64,000 nt of DNA, from contig NZ_JAOQJQ010000002.1 in the NCBI RefSeq assembly GCF_025566885.1, positions 124,001-188,000 on the forward strand, in the 5' to 3' direction. Source of the DNA: Brotonthovivens ammoniilytica (GTDB taxonomy: Bacteria > Bacillota > Clostridia > Lachnospirales > Lachnospiraceae). Below the pieces are notes generated by a model. It saw only the letters and a list, made by a program, of their open reading frames with translations. It had not been told where the DNA came from and made no database searches. Shown one piece after another: positions 52,055-61,309 of the stretch (its first letter is position 1; every line of letters begins with the position of its first letter). A program made the translations under genes and the position numbers.

Positions 52055-54210
52055 TGAAAGAAAGGATAAAAGGTGCTTTCACAAGAAAAAAGATATTCCG
52101 CTTTCTCAAAATGGCTCTGCTTGTCGTGGCACTGTCCCTTATCCTGCTTTCGCTCTTGGGAACGGTGGCACACGCCACGGGGCTTGTGGACGACACTATC
52201 AATACCGAAAACCTTTATTCTAAATATCCACTATCGAATTATCAGCTTGATTTCTACGTCGATAATAGCTGGTCGTGGCTTCCGTGGAACTGGTTGGATG
52301 GGATTGGAAAAAGTGTGCAATACGGGCTTTACTGCATTACAAATTTCGTCTGGACGATAAGCCTATATCTTTCTAATGCTACGGGCTATGTGGTGCAGGA
52401 AGCCTACAAGCTGGACTTCATCAACGATATGGCAGACAGTATCGGCAAAAGCATACAGACCCTTGCAGGTGTTACGCAGAACGGTTTTTCCAGCTCTGGC
52501 TTTTATGTAGGCTTCCTACTGCTGATTATCCTAGTTGTCGGTATCTATGTTGCCTATACGGGACTGATAAAAAGAGAAACCAGCAAGGCACTGCACGCCG
52601 TTATCAACTTTGTGGTGGTGTTTCTTTTATCGGCTTCCTTTATTGCCTACGCTCCCGACTACATCAAGAAAGTAAATGACTTTTCATCAGACATCAGCAC
52701 TGCTTCACTGGACTTGGGAACAAAAATCATGCTTCCCGACAGTGACAGCAAAGGCAAGGACAGCGTGGACTTGATACGGGACAGCCTATTTTCCATACAA
52801 GTACAACAGCCGTGGCTACTCTTACAGTTTGGAAACAGCGATATAGATGAAATCGGCTCTGACCGTGTGGAAGCTCTGGTATCGGCAAGCCCAGAGGACG
52901 AGGACGGCGAAACAAGGGAAAATGTCGTCAAGACCGAGATTGAGGACAACGACAACAACAATCTGACGATACCGCAGGTGGTAAATCGTTTAGGTATGGT
53001 GTTCTTCCTGCTTATCTTCAACTTAGGGATAACCGTATTTGTATTCTTGCTTACGGGTATGATGTTGTTCAGCCAGATACTTTTTATCATCTTCGCCATG
53101 TTTCTGCCTATCAGCTTTCTATTAAGTATGATACCGAGCTATGAGAGCATGGCAAAGCAGGCGATTGTTCGTGTATTCAATACGATTATGACAAGGGCTG
53201 GTATTACGCTGATTGTTACGGTAGCTTTTAGTATTTCCAGTATGTTCTACAACATATCCACAGACTACCCGTTTTTTATGGTGGCGTTCTTGCAGATAGT
53301 ATGTTTTGCAGGTATTTACATGAAGCTAGGCGATTTAATGAGTATGTTCTCTTTAAATGCTGGCGACAGTCAGAGCATGGGACGCAGAATTTTCCGCAGA
53401 CCATATATGTTCATGCGACATAGGGCTAGGCGTATGGAACACCGATTAGCTAGGGCTGTGGGTAAAGGAAGTGTATTAGGTGCTGGAGCTGGTGCAATGG
53501 CTGGCTCTATGGTATCGTCTGGCGGTTCATCAGCAAGGAACACTACACCAAAACAGCCCACCCGAAGTAACAACGCTTCTCTTGGCGGTAAGGCTGGTTC
53601 AGCCGTAGGAGCTGTCCTTGATACAAAGAATAAAGTTAAGGATAAGGCAACCGCCGTCAAAGAAAATATCAAGGATATGCCGACACAGACTGCCTATGCG
53701 GTTCATTCTGCCAGAGAAAAGGCAAAGTCCAGCGTGTCCGACTTCAAGCGTGGCGTAGTGCAGGAACAAGAAAACCGCCAGTCTGGGCGTTTAGAAAAAC
53801 AGCAATTACATAGACAGAATATTGCGGATAAGCGTATGGAGCTTCAAAAGGCACAGGAAGCAAGGCAGGCAGGGAAGAAATCGGACGGATTGGCGACAAG
53901 CGGAACTACCCGTCCCCATGAAAGACCAGCCACTACTTCTAAGGGCAATGTAGAAAAACAGCAGGAAGTCAAACGCCCTGCCACAGCTTCTAAAGTGAAG
54001 AATGAGGAAGTCAAAGCAAATGTTGTCAAAGAGCGTCCGTTATCTTCTGGCGGTACATCAACTAAGACCGTCAATCAAGAAACAGTAAGACAGAATTACA
54101 AGTCTGACCGTGTAACGAAAACGCAAACGACAACTACACAGAAGCAGACACAGCAAAATACCGAGAAGAATAAGCGAACCCTATTCAAGAAAGGACAAAG
54201 GAAGAAATGA
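52054..54210 (+). CDS. VirB6/TcpH-like polytopic conjugation protein (Tn916 Orf15-like)
   Basis: A 718-residue channel protein. An N-terminal helix (~18-45) and a cluster of helices at ~150-220 and ~300-440 precede a long basic, Lys/Gln/Thr-rich cytoplasmic tail (from ~470). The ATG at 52054 shares a base with the previous stop; GAGGTGGAG upstream. Tail repeats (QQEVKRPATASK-like) are low complexity. Confidence 0.87.
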   Translation: MKERIKGAFTRKKIFRFLKMALLVVALSLILLSLLGTVAHATGLVDDTINTENLYSKYPLSNYQLDFYVDNSWSWLPWNWLDGIGKSVQYGLYCITNFVWTISLYLSNATGYVVQEAYKLDFINDMADSIGKSIQTLAGVTQNGFSSSGFYVGFLLLIILVVGIYVAYTGLIKRETSKALHAVINFVVVFLLSASFIAYAPDYIKKVNDFSSDISTASLDLGTKIMLPDSDSKGKDSVDLIRDSLFSIQVQQPWLLLQFGNSDIDEIGSDRVEALVSASPEDEDGETRENVVKTEIEDNDNNNLTIPQVVNRLGMVFFLLIFNLGITVFVFLLTGMMLFSQILFIIFAMFLPISFLLSMIPSYESMAKQAIVRVFNTIMTRAGITLIVTVAFSISSMFYNISTDYPFFMVAFLQIVCFAGIYMKLGDLMSMFSLNAGDSQSMGRRIFRRPYMFMRHRARRMEHRLARAVGKGSVLGAGAGAMAGSMVSSGGSSARNTTPKQPTRSNNASLGGKAGSAVGAVLDTKNKVKDKATAVKENIKDMPTQTAYAVHSAREKAKSSVSDFKRGVVQEQENRQSGRLEKQQLHRQNIADKRMELQKAQEARQAGKKSDGLATSGTTRPHERPATTSKGNVEKQQEVKRPATASKVKNEEVKANVVKERPLSSGGTSTKTVNQETVRQNYKSDRVTKTQTTTTQKQTQQNTEKNKRTLFKKGQRKK

Positions 54211-55214
54211 AACTAAGACATATCGCTATCATTGGCAGTCTGTTTCCTATCCTCTTTTCTATCGTATTATTCTTTGGGGTTCTGATTAGTGCTGAGGACG
54301 ACGACGGGAGCAACAGCTATTCCTCTAATTATATGGGTATGAACCTATCCGCCGAAGTGTTGAAACATCAGCCTATGGTAGAAAAGTATGCCAGAGAAAA
54401 CGGTATTTCCGAGTATGTCAATGTGTTGCTGGCAATCATACAAGTGGAAAGTGGCGGTACAGCCGTAGACGTTATGCAGTCTAGTGAAAGTCTGGGATTA
54501 CCGCCCAACTCACTAGATACAGAAAGCTCAATCAAGCAGGGGTGTCAGTATTTTGCGTCCCTGCTTTCTTCCTGCAAAAATCAAGGTATCAGCGATATAA
54601 ATGTCGTGATACAGTCCTATAACTATGGCGGTGGCTATGTGGGATATGTGGCAGGAAACGGGAAAAAGCATACGTTCAATCTGGCGGAAAATTTCGCAAA
54701 AGATAAATCGGGCGGTCAGAAAGTAACCTACACGAACCCTATCGCCGTAGCGAAGAATGGTGGCTGGCGATATGCCTATGGAAATATGTTTTATTGTGAA
54801 CTGGTAAATCAGTATTTAACCGTTACGCAGTTTGACAATGCCACCGTGCAGGCGATTATGAATGAAGCGTTGAAGTATCAAGGCTGGAAATATCAATATG
54901 GTGGAAGTAACCCCAACACTTCTTTTGATTGTTCTGGACTGACGCAGTGGTGCTATGGCAAGGCTGGTATTTCATTGCCGAGAACCGCACAAGCACAGTA
55001 TGACGCAACACAGCATATCCCACTATCGCAGGCAAAGGCTGGCGATTTGGTCTTTTTCCACAGTACCTACAACGCTGGAAGCTATGTAACCCACGTCGGT
55101 ATCTATGTAGGAAATAATCAGATGTATCATGCAGGCGACCCTATCGGATATGCCGACCTCAATAATTCGTATTGGCAACAGCACTTGATAGGTGCTGGAA
55201 GAATAAAACAGTAG
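54207..55214 (+). CDS. NlpC/P60 + lysozyme-like peptidoglycan hydrolase (Tn916 Orf14, TcpG-like)
   Basis: A 335-residue exported enzyme: an N-terminal membrane anchor (~8-29), a lysozyme-like domain (LLAIIQVESGGTAVDVMQSS) and an NlpC/P60 peptidase. The catalytic Cys is in TSFDCSGLTQW and the His in YVTHVGIYVG. It opens the wall for the mating channel. ATGA overlap with the previous gene. Confidence 0.92.
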   Translation: MKLRHIAIIGSLFPILFSIVLFFGVLISAEDDDGSNSYSSNYMGMNLSAEVLKHQPMVEKYARENGISEYVNVLLAIIQVESGGTAVDVMQSSESLGLPPNSLDTESSIKQGCQYFASLLSSCKNQGISDINVVIQSYNYGGGYVGYVAGNGKKHTFNLAENFAKDKSGGQKVTYTNPIAVAKNGGWRYAYGNMFYCELVNQYLTVTQFDNATVQAIMNEALKYQGWKYQYGGSNPNTSFDCSGLTQWCYGKAGISLPRTAQAQYDATQHIPLSQAKAGDLVFFHSTYNAGSYVTHVGIYVGNNQMYHAGDPIGYADLNNSYWQQHLIGAGRIKQ

Positions 55215-55229
55215 AAAGGATTGGAAACC

Positions 55230-56123
55230 ATGTTTAAAAAGAAAGAAAAACCAGTAAAAGAAAAAAAGGTGCGTACTGTCAAAGTAGGCACACATAAGAA
55301 ATCCGTGATTGCATTGTGGGTAGTGCTTATCGCAAGTGTGAGCTTTGGCGTGTATAAGAACTTTACCGCTATTGATATGCACACGGTACATGAAACAGAA
55401 ACGATACAGCTAAGACTAAATGACACCAACGGGCCTGAAAATTTCGTGAAGAACTTCTGCAAGTCCTACTACACATGGGACAACAGCAAAGAAGCTATCG
55501 AAGCAAGGACGCAGGCAATCAGCGGTTATCTCACAAAGGAATTGCAGGACTTGAACCTTGATACCGTAAGAACGGATATACCGACCAGCTCCGTAGTTAC
55601 AAATGTGCTGATTTGGGATATAGAACAGTCGGGAACGGACACTTTTTCTGCTACCTACGAAGTAGATCAGCAGATAAAAGAGGGCGAACAGACAACGAAT
55701 GTCAAGGCAACCTATACCGTCAAAGTCCATGTAGATAAAGACGGCGATATGGTTATCGTGCAGAACCCGACCCTTGCACCAGCGGTTGAAAAGTCTGATT
55801 ATGAACCAAAGGCACAAGAAGCAGACGCTAGTGTGGACACTGATACCGTCAATGACGCTACCGCATTTTTAGAAACGTTCTTTAAGCTGTACCCGACAGC
55901 AACAGAAAAGGAGCTTGCCTACTATGTGGCTGGCAATGTGCTTGAACCTATCGGCAGGGACTACCTCTATTCTGAATTAGTCAACCCCGTATTTACGGCT
56001 GACGGGGATAATGTGAAAGTCAAGGTTGCCGTGAAATTCATAGACAATCAGACAAAGGCAACGCAGGTATCACAGTTTGAGCTTGTGTTACATAAGGATA
56101 GCAACTGGAAGATTGTAGCGTAA
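55230..56123 (+). CDS. TcpC-like conjugation protein (Tn916 Orf13-like)
   Basis: A 297-residue bitopic protein with one membrane helix (VIALWVVLIASVSFGVYKNF) near residues 30-48 and an extracytoplasmic NTF2-like TcpC region. It is an essential channel subunit in related systems. AAAGGA lies 9 bases before the ATG; an in-frame TTG at 55221 is less likely. It is the last core transfer gene before the cargo. Confidence 0.87.
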   Translation: MFKKKEKPVKEKKVRTVKVGTHKKSVIALWVVLIASVSFGVYKNFTAIDMHTVHETETIQLRLNDTNGPENFVKNFCKSYYTWDNSKEAIEARTQAISGYLTKELQDLNLDTVRTDIPTSSVVTNVLIWDIEQSGTDTFSATYEVDQQIKEGEQTTNVKATYTVKVHVDKDGDMVIVQNPTLAPAVEKSDYEPKAQEADASVDTDTVNDATAFLETFFKLYPTATEKELAYYVAGNVLEPIGRDYLYSELVNPVFTADGDNVKVKVAVKFIDNQTKATQVSQFELVLHKDSNWKIVA

Positions 56124-56172
56124 TAAATACTCCGCGAATTTTTATGATGTCTATTTATAAACATTTGAATAA

Positions 56173-56219
56173 TTGACAAATAGGTAACTTGTTGCTATAA
56201 TATAGTAACAAGTTACCTA
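56173..56219 (+). promoter_or_regulatory. consensus promoter enclosed by a 13-bp inverted-repeat operator
   Basis: TTGACA (56173-56178), 17-bp spacer, TATAAT (56196-56201). TAGGTAACTTGTT (56181-56193) and AACAAGTTACCTA (56207-56219) are perfect inverted repeats flanking the -10 box. Any dimer bound across them would block the promoter. The MarR gene starts 13 bp later, so self-repression is very likely. Confidence 0.88.
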
Positions 56220-56232
56220 TAAGGAGGTTTTT

Positions 56233-56724
56233 ATGGACATCAATGATTTAATAAAAAGATTTTCAGATACAACCGAAAATCAATGTAAGGCTATCTTTAG
56301 CTCACTATTTATTGCAGGAAATAAATTACAAACAATATTTGACAATCATATACCAGAAATATCCTTGAAACAATTTATGCTTTTAACAATGATAAAGCAA
56401 TCACAAGAACAATTAACATTTACACAATTAGGAAAATTGTTAGGTTGTTCTCGACAAAATGTAAAGAAATTAGCCTTTACCTTAGAGAAAAAGGGATTTG
56501 TTTTTATAACAAAAAGCGAAAATGACGCACGGGCTTTAACTATCCATTCAACAAAAAAGTTAGATAAATTCTTTGAAACAGTATTTATATCCTACCAAGA
56601 AGATTTACATTATCTTTTCGATATATACACAGAAAAAGAAATACAACAGCTATTTAATTTAATGATGAAATTATATGCTGGCATAGATAATCTGGAAAGG
56701 AACTACTGTGATGAAAAAAAATAG
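56233..56724 (+). CDS. MarR-family regulator (cargo)
   Basis: A 163-residue winged-helix protein: TFTQLGKLLGCSRQNVKKLA is the DNA-binding helix pair and KSENDARALTIHSTKKLDK the wing. AAGGAGG precedes the start. It controls the FMN-binding/flavodoxin genes that follow, through the inverted repeat in front of it. The block is AT-rich and takes the place held by tet(M) in Tn916. Confidence 0.88.
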   Translation: MDINDLIKRFSDTTENQCKAIFSSLFIAGNKLQTIFDNHIPEISLKQFMLLTMIKQSQEQLTFTQLGKLLGCSRQNVKKLAFTLEKKGFVFITKSENDARALTIHSTKKLDKFFETVFISYQEDLHYLFDIYTEKEIQQLFNLMMKLYAGIDNLERNYCDEKK

Positions 56725-57100
56725 AAAGATAATATTGATTGGGATATTTTGTCTGTTATTACTTGTCTTTATTTTTGTTCAAATTTTAAGCCATAGAATT
56801 GTAAAGCAAGCAAACGATATAGCAATAAACGACATTGACCTATCATCAGTCGAAAATGGGGAGTATATTGGAGAATACGCTATTACTCCCGTTTATGCAA
56901 AAGTTAAGATTTCAGTTAAAAATCAAGAAATAGTTGATATACAAATTTTAGAACACAATAACGGCTTAGGAACATCTGCTGAAAAAATAGTTGATAAGGT
57001 TTTAGAAAATCAATCTTTAGATATAGATGCTGTATCGGGGGCAACTGTAAGCAGTAGGTGTATATTAAAAGCGATAGACAATGCTATTGAAAAGGAGTAA
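56711..57100 (+). CDS. FMN-binding domain membrane protein (cargo)
   Basis: A 129-residue protein with one N-terminal helix (ILIGIFCLLLLVFIFVQIL) and an extracytoplasmic FMN_bind domain. DAVSGATVSSR is the motif to which ApbE attaches FMN covalently at Thr. It likely passes electrons outside the membrane. It overlaps the MarR gene end by 14 bases, in the same transcript. Confidence 0.85.
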   Translation: MKKNRKIILIGIFCLLLLVFIFVQILSHRIVKQANDIAINDIDLSSVENGEYIGEYAITPVYAKVKISVKNQEIVDIQILEHNNGLGTSAEKIVDKVLENQSLDIDAVSGATVSSRCILKAIDNAIEKE

Positions 57101-57105
57101 GGAAA

Positions 57106-57639
57106 ATGAAAAAAGTTTTAGTGTTATATCAATCAAAATATGGTGCTACAAAAAAATATGTTGATATGATAAAAAAAGAAATCGTATGTGATGTTTTTGA
57201 AATAAGCAGTTTTCAATTTAACAACGCAAGTAATTACGATATTATTGTTTTTGCTAGTGGTATATATGCAAACGGTATATCTGGCGTAAAATACATCAAA
57301 AAGAATATCGAATACATCAAAAACAAGAAAGTCTGTGTTTTTATGGTAGGAGCAAGTCCATTTGATAAGAAAGCAGTTGAACTGGTTAAAGAGCATAATT
57401 TAAAAAATATTCCGTTTGAAATTACTGTGTTTTACGGTAGAGGTATTTATGATGAAAATATTATGAGTTTTAAAGATAGGACATTATGTAAAATGTTAAA
57501 AAAATCATTACAAAAAAAAGACCCGACTACCTTTGAACCGTGGATGAAAGCAATTTTTGAAGCAAGTGAAAAAAGTTGTGATTGGACTGATAGAAATTAT
57601 GTAAATCCACTGATAGAATACATTGAACAAAATATTTAA
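57106..57639 (+). CDS. flavodoxin-domain protein (HemG-like, cargo)
   Basis: A 177-residue flavodoxin fold with the FMN loop VLYQSKYGATKKYVDMI at the N-terminus and IIVFASGIYANGISG, VCVFMVGASPFDKK further on. Related to protoporphyrinogen-oxidase-type flavodoxins. It may supply electrons to the membrane flavoprotein encoded just upstream (6-base gap). Confidence 0.85.
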   Translation: MKKVLVLYQSKYGATKKYVDMIKKEIVCDVFEISSFQFNNASNYDIIVFASGIYANGISGVKYIKKNIEYIKNKKVCVFMVGASPFDKKAVELVKEHNLKNIPFEITVFYGRGIYDENIMSFKDRTLCKMLKKSLQKKDPTTFEPWMKAIFEASEKSCDWTDRNYVNPLIEYIEQNI

Positions 57640-57672
57640 TGAAATATTCATGCCATTGGAAAGGAAATACTT

Positions 57673-57897
57673 ATGATAGGACTTAAAAAACGAGATATGA
57701 AATACATTATGAAAGTTGGTGCTAAAGCTCAAGGTGTTTCGGTATCTGAATTTCGTGCTATGCTACAAGATACCATAGATGAAGCTATGGAAAGCACAGA
57801 CCCAGACGTGCAGGCAAATTTTAAACGATACTTTGGGAATAAACGACCAACACCAGAAGAATATATTTATACAATTACCAAAAAGACAAAATTTTAA
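57673..57897 (+). CDS. small uncharacterised cargo protein
   Basis: A 74-residue basic protein (MIGLKKRDMKYIMKVGAKAQ ... RPTPEEYIYTITKKTKF). A helical region could be HTH-like, and it faintly recalls the C-terminal part of Spo0A, but I do not trust this. It has GGAAAG upstream and lies 33 bp after the flavodoxin gene. Confidence 0.55.
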   Translation: MIGLKKRDMKYIMKVGAKAQGVSVSEFRAMLQDTIDEAMESTDPDVQANFKRYFGNKRPTPEEYIYTITKKTKF

Positions 57898-57957
57898 AAA
57901 CAACCTCATTGCATTATATATCTAAAAGGAATAGGCTTATATTAGGAGGTGTTAATT

Positions 57958-58446
57958 ATGGCTAATGAGAATAAAAAAGACTTTAATAAAATGCTTCATG
58001 ATAGCAAAGATATGCCAAAGTATCAAATTATCACAGACGAAGCCAGTATTAAAAAATATGGTGGTGATAGAATGTATTTTGCTCCGCCTATCGAATATGA
58101 CAAAATTATGAAGTTAATTCCTTATGGGAAAATTGTTACCGTTGGTGAAATAAGAGAGTATTTTGCTAAATTGAGTGGTGCTGATTTTACTGAACCGATT
58201 ACAGCGGGTATTTTCGTTTCAATCGTAGCTTGGGCTAGTTTTCAGCGTGACAAAGATAAAACTCCATACTGGCGTACTTTAAAAGCTAATGGAGAATTAA
58301 ATTCAAAATACCCCCATGGAATTGAAGAACAAAAAAAGTTACTAGAAACCGAAGGACATACAATTATAACAAGAGGAAGAAAGAATATTCGATACTTTGT
58401 TCAAGATTATCAGAATTATTTATTTGATTTGTCAAAACTGAAATAA
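57958..58446 (+). CDS. MGMT-fold alkyltransferase-like protein (cargo)
   Basis: A 162-residue protein of the alkylguanine methyltransferase DNA-binding fold: IPYGKIVTVGEIREYFAKLS is the winged helix, and TPYWRTLKANGELN lies where the active PCHR cysteine would be. No Cys is present, so it should bind alkylated DNA without repairing it directly, like ATL proteins. AGGAGG is 8 bases before the ATG. Confidence 0.72.
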   Translation: MANENKKDFNKMLHDSKDMPKYQIITDEASIKKYGGDRMYFAPPIEYDKIMKLIPYGKIVTVGEIREYFAKLSGADFTEPITAGIFVSIVAWASFQRDKDKTPYWRTLKANGELNSKYPHGIEEQKKLLETEGHTIITRGRKNIRYFVQDYQNYLFDLSKLK

Positions 58447-58560
58447 GCTCATAAAGTTGCTACAAAGGGGGCTTGTCGTATGAAACGCTTTAAGCACAAT
58501 TCAATATATTCAAGTCCGATTTAACAGCATACTATCTACAATTCAATACGCTATAACAGT

Positions 58561-58597
58561 AGCTCGTACAAAATTCATATTTTGTGCGGGCTTTTTT
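58561..58597 (+). terminator. terminator closing the cargo block
   Basis: GCTCGTACAAAA pairs with TTTTGTGCGGGC (two G-T pairs) around a 6-nt loop, then six T. It lies ~115 bp after the alkyltransferase-like gene. Confidence 0.82.
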
Positions 58598-58719
58598 AGT
58601 TCCAGAAAAAAGTTCTGCTTTTTTCTCAATTCATGCAACAAATCACACCCTGCTGTACAGATATGGTGCGGAAAGAGGGATAAACACTTTTCACTTCATA
58701 ACAGAAAGGGGGTGTGATT

Positions 58720-59148
58720 ATGAAACCGTCGGACTTCCAAAAGACGATACAGTGTCAATTTGACTGCAAGCTCAAGCGTGTAGTCAAAGGCATTGTTCGT
58801 AACTACCGAAAAGAATTGAAGCGTCGCAGAAATCGAGAAATTTCATTTTGTGAGCTTCCAGAAATCGTTGTTGAAAAGTTGGCTGTCTGGGACGAATACG
58901 AAAGCGACTACACAGCTTTTGATGTATGCGGTATTGAAATCCGTGTACTTGATGATGAATTAGCAGACGCTCTCAAAAGTCTTCCAGAACGTGAACGAGC
59001 GATTATACTCATGTATTTCTTTCTTGATATGAGCGATACAGAAATAGGCGAAAAGTTGAATATCAATCGTACTACCTCATTTCGCAGTCGTAAAAATTCA
59101 TTGGAAGAAATCAGAAAAAAATTAAAGGAGAACATAAGCAATGAATAA
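58720..59148 (+). CDS. sigma-70-like protein (Tn916 Orf7-like)
   Basis: A 142-residue protein with a region-4-type HTH: LKSLPERERAIILMYFFLDM and DTEIGEKLNINRTTSFRSRK. In Tn916, Orf7/Orf8 promote expression of transfer and excision genes. GGGGG precedes the start; a GTG two codons earlier is an alternative. It overlaps the next gene by 8 bases. Confidence 0.85.
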   Translation: MKPSDFQKTIQCQFDCKLKRVVKGIVRNYRKELKRRRNREISFCELPEIVVEKLAVWDEYESDYTAFDVCGIEIRVLDDELADALKSLPERERAIILMYFFLDMSDTEIGEKLNINRTTSFRSRKNSLEEIRKKLKENISNE

Positions 59149-59368
59149 AACACACCCTTCATTTTATCTTATTTCATCGGCTGTGGACGGTAACGTAAAT
59201 TCGATTGAACGCTTGTTACAATTCTATGAGCCGTACATATCAAAGTGCTGTTTGCGACCATTCTATGATGAATACGGAAATGTTTGTATTGTCGTGGATA
59301 TGGAATTAAAGGGGCGTATCAGAGAAGCTCTTTTAAAAATGATATGTGAATTTGAAATAGAAGAATAA
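59141..59368 (+). CDS. HTH_16-like protein (Tn916 Orf8-like)
   Basis: A 75-residue protein (HPSFYLISSAVDGNVNSIER, VVDMELKGRIREALLKMICE). It matches the small helix-turn-helix partner of the sigma-like protein in Tn916-type elements; the two genes overlap. Confidence 0.85.
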   Translation: MNKTHPSFYLISSAVDGNVNSIERLLQFYEPYISKCCLRPFYDEYGNVCIVVDMELKGRIREALLKMICEFEIEE

Positions 59369-59738
59369 GCAGATACCGCAGGGTATGATTTGTTGAAATC
59401 CCCTCTTTCCTGCCCTGCTACTGCTTTCACACATGAAAGCCTATGCTTTCGCCAACTGCTCTTTGACAACTGAATAAAGCAGACAGATACGTTTGTGATA
59501 CAGCGAGCCACGGGGACTGTACGCCATGACCTTTCCGACAAGAAAGCGAGCGACCCACGCAGTGATCCGAGAGCGACTTGTGGAATAGTCGTTTTGCCAT
59601 GACCTGCTATCACAGAATAATGATACGTCCGCATGGTGCGGTTCTGCCCACAAGAATGGGAATAGTTGAGATACTAACGGAGCTTTCCAAAGCCGTCTGT
59701 CTGCTTATGATAAGACACACAGAAAGGAGTGTTGCAAC
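59369..59738 (+). other. non-coding region before xis
   Basis: No gene is convincing in this 370-bp stretch. It resembles the leader preceding xis in Tn916-like elements. TTTGACAACTGAATAAAG near 59462 contains a -35-like TTGACA, but no clear -10 follows. Several short inverted repeats suggest regulatory RNA or protein sites. Confidence 0.5.
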
Positions 59739-59942
59739 ATGAACAATACTGATGTGCCTATCTGGGAAAAATATTCACTGACCTTAGAAGAAGCGTCCAA
59801 ATACTTCCGCATTGGCGAGAAGAAGTTGCGTAGACTGGTAGAGGAAAATCCGAATGCCGACTGGTACATTATGAACGGCAACCGTATTCAGATTAAGCGA
59901 AAACCCTTTGAAAAATTCTTTGATACATTGACCGTAATATAG
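59739..59942 (+). CDS. xis: excisionase (Tn916 Xis-like)
   Basis: A 67-residue winged-helix protein very like Tn916 Xis (PIWEKYSLTLEEASKYFRIG, NGNRIQIKRKPFEKFFDTL). It directs Int toward excision. AAAGGAGTG upstream; int follows by 77 bp. Confidence 0.93.
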   Translation: MNNTDVPIWEKYSLTLEEASKYFRIGEKKLRRLVEENPNADWYIMNGNRIQIKRKPFEKFFDTLTVI

Positions 59943-60019
59943 TGAAAGAGAGCCGTATATGTGGTATAATTATAGTATCTTATATCAAGCTCTATCCGTT
60001 CTGAAAGGAGCGAATAGCA

Positions 60020-61207
60020 ATGTCCGAAAAAAGACGTGACAGCAAAAATCGTATATTAAGAACGGGTGAGAGCCAGAGAAAAGATGGAAGATACGCATAC
60101 AAATATATAGACGCATTTGGAAAACCGCAGTTTGTTTACGCATGGAAACTTGTGCCGACAGACAGAACGCCAGCAGGTAAGCGTGAGGATATTTCCTTAC
60201 GGGAAAAGGTGGAAGAAATTCTTCAAGACAAAAACGACGGTATAGATACCGCTGGAAAGAAAATGACGGTGTATGAGCTTTTCAAGAAGTATCTGAAACA
60301 ACAGAGAAATGCAAGGGCAAGTACACAGAACACCTATCATTACTTATTGGAGTTCTTGAAAAAGGACAAGTTCGGAGCAAGGAGCATTGACACGGTTAAG
60401 ATTTCAGATGTTAAGACATGGCTACTTGAATTAAAGGAAAACGGGCTGGCTTACGGTACGGTTCTTTTTTACAAAAGAGCTTTGAAGCCAGCTTTTAAAA
60501 TGGCTTTGCATGACGACTGTATCAGAAAGAACCCTTTTGACTTTAGTTTAAGCAGTGTGATGAAGAATGACACACAGAGCCGACAAGCACTGACACAAGA
60601 GCAGGAAGAAAAACTGTTAGCCTTTGTTCAAAGTGATGTATGTTACCAGAAGCACTATGATGAAATTATCGTTCTGCTACGCACTGGACTTCGTATTTCT
60701 GAATTTTGCGGATTGACTGTGAATGACCTAGATTTCACAAACCGAGTAATCAATATCGACCACCAGCTTATCAAGCTGAAAAGGAACTATATTGTGCAAC
60801 CGCCCAAATCAGAGAATGGTATCAGACAGATACCTATGAGTGATGAAGTGTACCAGTCCTTGAAGAACATACTGAAACACAGAAGAAAGCAGAAAGAGCT
60901 AGAGATTGACGGTTACAAAGATTTTCTATTCATCAACCGTAACGGCAATCCGAATGTAGCAATGAATTATGAAGCTGTGTTCAGAAGTCTTGTGAACAAG
61001 TACAATAGCAAGCATGAGGAACAGTTACCGAGAATTACCCCTCATGTTATGCGACATACGTTTTGCACAAGGTTAGCTAATGCAGGCATGAACCCTAAAG
61101 CATTACAATATGTTATGGGACATTCAAACATCACAATCACATTGAACCTATACGCTCATGCTTCACTGGAAACGGTAAAAGCTGAATTACAGCGATTTGT
61201 AGCTTAG
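60020..61207 (+). CDS. int: tyrosine recombinase/integrase (Tn916 Int-like)
   Basis: A 395-residue integrase. The N-terminus SEKRRDSKNRILRTGESQRK matches the arm-binding domain of Tn916 Int. Catalytic residues: Arg in LLRTGLRISEFCG, His-x-x-Arg in HVMRHTFC, His in MGHSNITITL and Tyr in NLYAHASLETV. It has diverged in the middle core-binding domain, which may alter target choice. AAAGGAG precedes the start. Confidence 0.95.
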   Translation: MSEKRRDSKNRILRTGESQRKDGRYAYKYIDAFGKPQFVYAWKLVPTDRTPAGKREDISLREKVEEILQDKNDGIDTAGKKMTVYELFKKYLKQQRNARASTQNTYHYLLEFLKKDKFGARSIDTVKISDVKTWLLELKENGLAYGTVLFYKRALKPAFKMALHDDCIRKNPFDFSLSSVMKNDTQSRQALTQEQEEKLLAFVQSDVCYQKHYDEIIVLLRTGLRISEFCGLTVNDLDFTNRVINIDHQLIKLKRNYIVQPPKSENGIRQIPMSDEVYQSLKNILKHRRKQKELEIDGYKDFLFINRNGNPNVAMNYEAVFRSLVNKYNSKHEEQLPRITPHVMRHTFCTRLANAGMNPKALQYVMGHSNITITLNLYAHASLETVKAELQRFVA

Positions 61208-61241
61208 TAGTAAATCGAAAAATTACTACACATTTACTACT
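61205..61241. repeat. right arm-type integrase sites
   Basis: TAGTAGTAAAT (61205-61215), ATTACTACA (61222-61230) and ATTTACTACT (61232-61241) are variants of one AGTAGTAAAT unit in both orientations, just after the int stop codon, where Tn916 has Int arm sites. Confidence 0.65.
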
Positions 61242-61309
61242 TTTGAAAGCAGAATGAAGCGGAAATAAGCGGAGTTAAGTATGGTATCGACCTATTGAAA
61301 AGTTAAAAA

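Noticed and set aside
58447..58719. A tet or erm gene or their leader in the element
   Set aside because: No resistance protein motif occurs anywhere between the TcpC gene and the sigma-like gene; only the cargo listed is present.
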